A DNA stretch of 64,000 bases from the NCBI GenBank assembly GCA_017303335.1, contig JAFLBK010000004.1:62001-126000 (forward strand). The letters run 5' to 3'. Each line of letters begins with the position of its first letter. Positions within the stretch are counted from its first letter, which is position 1. The translations under genes were made by a program, and so were the position numbers. The DNA is from Chitinophagales bacterium. Lineage in GTDB: Bacteria; Bacteroidota; Bacteroidia; Chitinophagales; Chitinophagaceae. This document shows positions 59,111 to 64,000 of this stretch, piece by piece. The notes beneath the pieces were generated by a model, which was given only the letters and a program-made list of their open reading frames with translations, was not told the origin of the DNA and did not search any database.

Positions 59111-62077
59111 ATGAAAAAAACTGTACTCGTTGTATGCCTGCTGGTCATTGCTACCACAACAGGTTTCTCCCAATCGGATAAATTCTGGACAGTCAACACA
59201 GAAAGCCGCAACAGCATCGTTACCGACAAAGCGGTCGACAGGCTTTCATTCCCGAAAGAATTTAAACTGTTCAACCTTAACGCGGCTGCGTTCCGTCAGC
59301 AATTATTTTCGGTTGTAGATGTACAGGGCAGGCGCTCTGTTGTGATAACACTTCCGAACGCGGCGGGCAGCCTGGAAACGTTCGAGGTTTTCGAAGCTTC
59401 CAACTTTGAGCCGGCCCTGCAGGCACGCTACCCAAACATACGTGCGTACTCCGGCCGTGGTATAACGGATAAACAGGCAAGTCTGAAACTGAGTATCTCC
59501 CCGCAGGGCATACAATCCATGGTATTCCGGGCCGGTAAGGAAAATGAATTCATTGAACCGTATTCACAAGATCGTACGGTATATGCGGTATATAGCTCTC
59601 ACCGCGACAAAGGCAAACTGGCCTGGACCTGTTCGACACAGGAGCAGCAGTATGCCGAACAGCTGAAGGCGCAGGTGCCGGTATCCGGTGCATCCGGTAC
59701 TTCGGCAGGTACCTTGAAGACCATGCGCCTGGCGCAGTCCTGTAACGGCGAGTACGCCAATTGGTTTGGCGCTACCAGTTCAGCGCAGGAAGGCCTGGTA
59801 CTGGCTGCCTTCAATGCAACGCTTACCCGTTGCAACGGCGTGTTCGAAAAAGACCTGGCGCTTCACCTGAATCTCATCGCCAACACCAATGCGGTAATAT
59901 ATTATAACCCGGCAACCGATCCATACTCCACCAATCTCAGCCAGTGGAACCTGCAACTGCAGCAAACCCTCACCTCGGTGATCGGCAGCGCCAACTACGA
60001 TATCGGCCACATGTTTGGCGCATCGGGTGGCGGAGGCAATGCCGGTTGTATTGGTTGTGTGTGTGTAAACCCGGCTACCAGCACCTCGCTGGCAAAAGGA
60101 GCGGGTATCACTTCACCGGCCGATGGAATTCCGCAGGGCGATAATTTTGATATCGATTATGTGGCCCATGAAATAGGGCACCAGCTTGGAGCGAATCATA
60201 CCTTCTCCATGTCGCTGGAAGGAACAGGTCAGAACAAGGAAGTTGGTTCGGGTATCACCATCATGGGATATGCAGGCATCACATCGCAGGATGTGGCTCC
60301 TCATTCGATCGATATCTTCCATGCAACATCCATCGCACAGATACAAGCGAACCTGGCCACCAAAACATGCCCGGTGAGCACAAGCATAACAGCCAATAAT
60401 TCGATACCGGTTGTTTCACCGGTGAGCAATTACACCATTCCCATCAGTACGCCTTTTGCGCTTACGGCAACCGCTACGGACGCCGATGGCGATCCATTGA
60501 CGTATTGCTGGGAGCAGAATGATAATTCCACCACATCGGGAACCGGCAGCGTGGCATCGCCCACCAAAACAACAGGCCCGAATTGGCTGTCGTTCAGTCC
60601 GACCAGTTCCGGTACCCGTACCTTCCCGAAATTATCCACGATACTGGCGGGTTTGAATGTAACGCCGCCGTTGCCCGGTGGCGACGCGGGAGCGAATATT
60701 GAAGCATTGAGTTCGGTATCACGTACCCTGAACTTCCGGGTTACGGTACGCGACAATCATCCATTCAGTTCAACGGCCCCGGTAGCTGTTGCACAAACAG
60801 CCTTTACCGACGCCGTTGTAACCGTTACCAATACTGCCGGACCTTTTGCCGTAACAGCGCCGAATACCGCAGTTAACTGGAGTGCCGGTGGTTCTGCTAC
60901 GGTTAGCTGGAGCGTGAACGGAACCAATACAGGATCGGTGAACTGCGCTACGGTTAATATTCTTTTGTCGACCGATGGCGGACAAACATTCCCGGTTGTA
61001 CTGGCCGCTGCCACAGCCAATGATGGTTCGGAACTGATAACGGTACCCGCTACCCAAAGCAATACCTGCCGCGTGAAAGTGGAAGCCGTAGGCAATATCT
61101 TCTTCGATATTTCAAATGCGAACTTCACCATTGGTCCGCCGGCGCTTTGCGGCGATGCCGGTGGTTTGAACGCGACAGCGGTTACGGAAACAACAGCGAC
61201 CCTGAACTGGTCGGCTGTAGCCAATGCAATCAGTTATGACGCAGATTATAAAACAAGCGCTTCCTCAACCTGGATCAATGCTGCCACGGCAACAACCAGT
61301 ACTTCCGTAAATCTTGCGGGCTTAACAGCTTCTACAGTTTACGACTGGAGGGTACGGGCGACATGTGCGGAAGGCGCCGGTAATTATGTACAGGCCCAGT
61401 TCAGTACCGCCAATCCGCCGGTTACCTGCCCGGGTATTTATGATATAAGCACCAATGGCAATAGGACGGGCGCCGCTACCATTCCGCTGAACACCGATGT
61501 GAAAGGATTGATCAATCCTTCGGGCGATAACGACTACTACCGGTTTGTGATCACAAACGGCGGAACCATCACCCTGACCCTGACAACGCTCCCTGCCAAT
61601 TACCATTTACGACTTTTGAACAGCAGCGGAAACACCCTGCAAACATCCAGTAACAGTGGCACCAATAATGAAACCATTAACCGTACTGTAACAGCCGGAA
61701 CCTATTATGCCCGTGTATACCCGGCCAACAACAATGCCTGGAACGCCGGTAACTGCTACACGCTGCGTGTGCAGACAGGAACCGCCAGCAGGGGAGAAGC
61801 GGGTAACGAAATACTGTTCGCCAATAACTGGATATCCATATTCCCGAACCCGGTTTCTTCTGTCGCGAACCTGCGCTTCAGTTCCGACGTGTCACGCATG
61901 GCCGTTGTGAGTATCGTGAACCAGGAAGGCGTGACGGTATGGAGCCGGAATATGCAGGTGAATGAAGGAGAGAACCTGCGCCAGATCGACGTACGCACAC
62001 TGGCCAATGGCATGTACTTCATCCGTATCCAGAACGGGGCGGATGTACAGATGGCCAAGATCGTCATCCGGAAATAG
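59111..62077 (+). CDS. Secreted zinc metalloprotease (M12-like) with FN3, prepeptidase and T9SS domains
   Basis: A 988-residue protein with signal peptide (about residues 1-20). A propeptide (about 25-200) leads to the metalloprotease domain with the zinc site HEIGHQLGANH at 353-363 and the Met-turn in GITIMGYAG. Fibronectin-III-like and Ig-like domains follow (about 460-770). At about 790-890 there is a pre-peptidase C-terminal domain (GDNDYYRFVITNGGTITLTL). The last ~85 residues are a T9SS sorting domain (ISIFPNPVSSVANLRFS...). The enzyme is probably released from or fixed to the surface by T9SS. The start at 59111 is supported by the signal and promoter. Confidence 0.92.
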   Translation: MKKTVLVVCLLVIATTTGFSQSDKFWTVNTESRNSIVTDKAVDRLSFPKEFKLFNLNAAAFRQQLFSVVDVQGRRSVVITLPNAAGSLETFEVFEASNFEPALQARYPNIRAYSGRGITDKQASLKLSISPQGIQSMVFRAGKENEFIEPYSQDRTVYAVYSSHRDKGKLAWTCSTQEQQYAEQLKAQVPVSGASGTSAGTLKTMRLAQSCNGEYANWFGATSSAQEGLVLAAFNATLTRCNGVFEKDLALHLNLIANTNAVIYYNPATDPYSTNLSQWNLQLQQTLTSVIGSANYDIGHMFGASGGGGNAGCIGCVCVNPATSTSLAKGAGITSPADGIPQGDNFDIDYVAHEIGHQLGANHTFSMSLEGTGQNKEVGSGITIMGYAGITSQDVAPHSIDIFHATSIAQIQANLATKTCPVSTSITANNSIPVVSPVSNYTIPISTPFALTATATDADGDPLTYCWEQNDNSTTSGTGSVASPTKTTGPNWLSFSPTSSGTRTFPKLSTILAGLNVTPPLPGGDAGANIEALSSVSRTLNFRVTVRDNHPFSSTAPVAVAQTAFTDAVVTVTNTAGPFAVTAPNTAVNWSAGGSATVSWSVNGTNTGSVNCATVNILLSTDGGQTFPVVLAAATANDGSELITVPATQSNTCRVKVEAVGNIFFDISNANFTIGPPALCGDAGGLNATAVTETTATLNWSAVANAISYDADYKTSASSTWINAATATTSTSVNLAGLTASTVYDWRVRATCAEGAGNYVQAQFSTANPPVTCPGIYDISTNGNRTGAATIPLNTDVKGLINPSGDNDYYRFVITNGGTITLTLTTLPANYHLRLLNSSGNTLQTSSNSGTNNETINRTVTAGTYYARVYPANNNAWNAGNCYTLRVQTGTASRGEAGNEILFANNWISIFPNPVSSVANLRFSSDVSRMAVVSIVNQEGVTVWSRNMQVNEGENLRQIDVRTLANGMYFIRIQNGADVQMAKIVIRK

Positions 62078-62105
62078 TAAGTAGTTTTTTAGCCGTACCC
62101 TATAC

Positions 62106-62132
62106 GGGGCTGCCGGAAGGCGGCCCCTTTTT
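62106..62132. terminator. Rho-independent terminator after the metalloprotease gene
   Basis: The stem GGGGCTGCC / GGCGGCCCC has one G-T pair and a four-base loop, followed by TTTTTATT. It starts 29 bases after the stop codon. Confidence 0.85.
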
Positions 62133-62184
62133 ATTGGAACTCGTGGAAGATTTAATTCAGTATCTTCCGGAAACAATCCTGTGT

Positions 62185-62865
62185 ATGAAGAATGTGCTTA
62201 TCGGGATCATTATCCTGCTGCTTATTGCCGGTAATGTTTATTTCTACCTGAAAAGCCGGGAGAAATCCAGGCCCGGTAATATCATGGCAGGTTCCGTCAT
62301 CACCAAAAAAGAATATGCGTTCAGGTACGAGGTTCCGCCCTATGAAATGAACGCCGAAATGCGGAAAGTGGCGGCCAACCGCCAGGAGTTAAAATTGTTT
62401 GCGGAGAAGAACAGGTGCAACCGGCAGTACGCGTTCATCATCGATATGCGCATTCCTTCCTATAAAAAACGATTCTTTGTATACGATCTTCAGAAAGATT
62501 CATTGCTGACTGCCGGCCTGGTTGCTCATGGTACCGGGTCCGAAACATTCAGGGGCGCACTTGTATTCTCCAACGTTCCGGACAGCCGGTGCTCCTCACT
62601 GGGAAAATACAAGATCGGCGCTTCATACAAAGGAATGTACGGATTGTCGTATCGCCTGCAGGGGCTCGATAGTTCGAACAACAAGGCGATGCAACGGGCT
62701 ATTGTGCTTCATGGGCATGGCTGTGTTCCCGATACGGAAACCGATGAATACCCGATCTGCTTCAGTTATGGTTGCCCGATGGTATCCACGCAGTTCCTGC
62801 AGCAATTAAAAGGCTATATCGCCCGCCAGGGAAAACTCCCCATTCTTCTTTCCGTAATCTATTAA
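62185..62865 (+). CDS. L,D-transpeptidase-like (YkuD_2) membrane-anchored protein
   Basis: A 226-residue protein with one N-terminal membrane helix (about residues 3-21). The catalytic domain has FIIDMRIPSYKKRFFVYDL, LVAHGTGSETF, LHGHGCVPDTETDEYPI with two His (176, 178), and FSYGCPMVS with the probable nucleophile Cys197. This is the YkuD_2 group (murein L,D-transpeptidase-like). It may cross-link or trim peptidoglycan in the periplasm. The start at 62185 gives the anchor; an ATG at 62134 is possible. A response-regulator gene follows after 81 bases. Confidence 0.85.
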   Translation: MKNVLIGIIILLLIAGNVYFYLKSREKSRPGNIMAGSVITKKEYAFRYEVPPYEMNAEMRKVAANRQELKLFAEKNRCNRQYAFIIDMRIPSYKKRFFVYDLQKDSLLTAGLVAHGTGSETFRGALVFSNVPDSRCSSLGKYKIGASYKGMYGLSYRLQGLDSSNNKAMQRAIVLHGHGCVPDTETDEYPICFSYGCPMVSTQFLQQLKGYIARQGKLPILLSVIY

Positions 62866-62946
62866 ATCCGGCATGAATTAGAATTCCATTAAAGGCTGCA
62901 ATGCGCCTGCCGGAATACGTAACTTGCCTGCAAATAAGTCAAATAG

Positions 62947-63642
62947 ATGGATGCTGCAAGGATACTGATCGTGGAAGACGAAAAGAAAATCGCCGATACC
63001 CTGCAGGTAGGTCTTGTGGAAAATGGATACCATGTACAGGTTGCTTATGATGGTGGTATGGGGTTACACCATTTTACGACCGGGCATTATAATCTTCTCA
63101 TACTTGATATCAATCTGCCCGGTATCAGCGGACTGGAAATATGCAGGAAAGTAAGGCAGCAGGATAGCACGCTCCCCGTAATGATGCTTACGTCGATGGG
63201 TACTCTCGCCGATAAGATCGACGGCTACAACGTGGGCGCCGATGACTACCTGGTAAAGCCTTTTGAGTTCAAGGAATTGCTGCTGAAGATAAACGTACTG
63301 CTCAAACGAAGCCGGCAGGCCCAGCTGGCTCAACGAAATATTCTCAAGGTGGCCGACCTGGAAATGAATCTCGACAGCAAAGAAATAAAACGGGGCAATA
63401 CCCGCATCAACCTTACCGCCAAAGAATTTCAGTTATTGGAATATTTCCTTCACAATCAGAATAAAGTGCTTTCCCGGGCTGAAATAGCCCTCAATGTATG
63501 GGGTATCGATTTTGATACGAATACGAACATCATCGATGTGTATATCAATTACCTTCGCAATAAAATTGATAAGCACTATTCCCCGCGCCTGATTCACACA
63601 CAAACCGGTATGGGGTATATCCTCAAAGTAAAGGAAGACTGA
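62947..63642 (+). CDS. OmpR/PhoB-type response regulator
   Basis: A 231-residue protein of full family length. The receiver has ILIVEDEKKIAD, the phosphoacceptor Asp54 in LLILDINLPG, and MMLTSMG and KPFEFKELL (Lys near 104). The C-terminal winged helix has RINLTAKEFQLLEYFLHNQNKVLSRAEI and VDVYINYLRNKI. It overlaps the sensor-kinase gene by one base (ATGA), so the two form a two-component system. The signal is unknown. The position after the L,D-transpeptidase gene might point to envelope control, but this is inference. Confidence 0.95.
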   Translation: MDAARILIVEDEKKIADTLQVGLVENGYHVQVAYDGGMGLHHFTTGHYNLLILDINLPGISGLEICRKVRQQDSTLPVMMLTSMGTLADKIDGYNVGADDYLVKPFEFKELLLKINVLLKRSRQAQLAQRNILKVADLEMNLDSKEIKRGNTRINLTAKEFQLLEYFLHNQNKVLSRAEIALNVWGIDFDTNTNIIDVYINYLRNKIDKHYSPRLIHTQTGMGYILKVKED

Positions 63643-64000
63643 TGCCTGTACGGATCCGAATCACACTGCTGTTTACCGTCGCTGTCTTCGCGATCCAGTT
63701 CCTGTTGTGTTCTGTGATCTATTATGTTTCATATAATAACCGCATCGAACTCATCAAGGCCCGGCTTGCCAACCGGGCGGCCAACACGGCTGGTTTATTG
63801 AATAAATCCGCTTTCAACAACGAACTGGTACAAAAGGTGGATTCCACCACCGCCTTTCAGTTCCGGGATAAGGAAACGCAGGTATATGATAAATCCAATC
63901 ATGTTATTTATTCCTTTTCCGATAATCCCGGCGACCGGCTCACAGTCGACGAAAAGGTTCTGCGGGATGCCCGGAACTCGGGCAGTGTTTATTTTTTAAA
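63642..64000 (+). CDS. Sensor histidine kinase, N-terminal part (3' end outside window)
   Basis: The first 119 codons are present. The start at 63642 overlaps the response-regulator stop (ATGA). There is a membrane helix at about residues 6-28 (TLLFTVAVFAIQFLLCSVIYY), then a periplasmic region rich in charged residues (NRIELIKARLANRAANTAGLL, FRDKETQVYDKSNHVIYSF). The HAMP, HisKA and ATPase domains lie outside the window. The kinase role is inferred from position and layout. Confidence 0.8.
   Translation, partial: MPVRIRITLLFTVAVFAIQFLLCSVIYYVSYNNRIELIKARLANRAANTAGLLNKSAFNNELVQKVDSTTAFQFRDKETQVYDKSNHVIYSFSDNPGDRLTVDEKVLRDARNSGSVYFL

Overview
The window reads as chromosomal DNA of a Bacteroidota bacterium, most likely from the Chitinophagaceae or a close relative (inference, not tested by alignment). 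The reasons are: secreted proteins ending in type IX secretion (T9SS) sorting domains; promoters of the Bacteroidota type (TTG/TTTG, about 20 bases, then TAnnTTTG); A-rich leaders instead of Shine-Dalgarno sites; many Bacteroidota lipoproteins; and families such as DUF1800/DUF1501, DUF2202, DUF2911, DUF1835 and BlaI/M56 pairs. Base composition is balanced and even, except for one visibly AT-richer gene (33117-36365). I saw no rRNA, tRNA, CRISPR array, prophage, transposase or plasmid gene.

Layout. 1-5.8 kb: two Crp/Fnr-type regulators, each followed by an FNR-like palindrome and a membrane-protein gene, with two Cys-rich secreted proteins, a lipoprotein, a degenerate receiver domain and a large unrecognised protein between them. 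5.8-17.3 kb: stress and housekeeping genes (AHSA1-like protein, two-domain sulfurtransferase, GluQ-type synthetase, YgiD-type dioxygenase), a BlaI/M56 pair with a double operator, two tandem DUF2202 proteins and a DinB protein. 17.5-24.0 kb: an NAD-linked, molybdenum, cysteine-type formate dehydrogenase (fused NuoE/NuoF-like subunit and NuoG/FdhA-like catalytic subunit) convergent with fdhD, a small partner gene and a mobA-like gene. 24.1-36.4 kb: secreted enzymes and surface proteins (S41 peptidase, S9B dipeptidyl peptidase with an extra C-terminal domain, DUF1800-DUF1501 pair, 1082-residue GloVer-repeat protein). 36.4-42.8 kb: NagA, a barrel protein, lipoproteins, a formimidoylglutamase-like enzyme, a Pr6Pr-like membrane protein, a rhodanese-thioredoxin lipoprotein and an SDR. 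43.0-49.1 kb: topoisomerase IV genes parE and parC, separated by a methyltransferase and a DUF1835 gene. 49.1-64 kb: an esterase, a steroid-reductase-like membrane protein, an epimerase, an RRM protein, a putative metalloprotease-propeller-barrel surface protein, a protein with five exact 23-residue repeats, a secreted M12-type metalloprotease with T9SS tail, an L,D-transpeptidase-like protein and the start of a two-component system cut by the window end.

How the genes work together. The formate dehydrogenase cluster is a complete module: NAD-reducing flavoprotein, catalytic subunit, and the FdhD and MobA activities that mature its cofactor. BlaI and the M56 protein form an autoregulated sensor-repressor pair. 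ParE and ParC form topoisomerase IV. The best candidate for something undescribed is the repeated Crp/Fnr regulator - palindrome - membrane protein arrangement near the left end: the palindrome lies exactly 36 bases from a -7-like element in both copies. Other candidates are the Cys-rich secreted pair, the 23-residue repeat protein and the metalloprotease-barrel protein.
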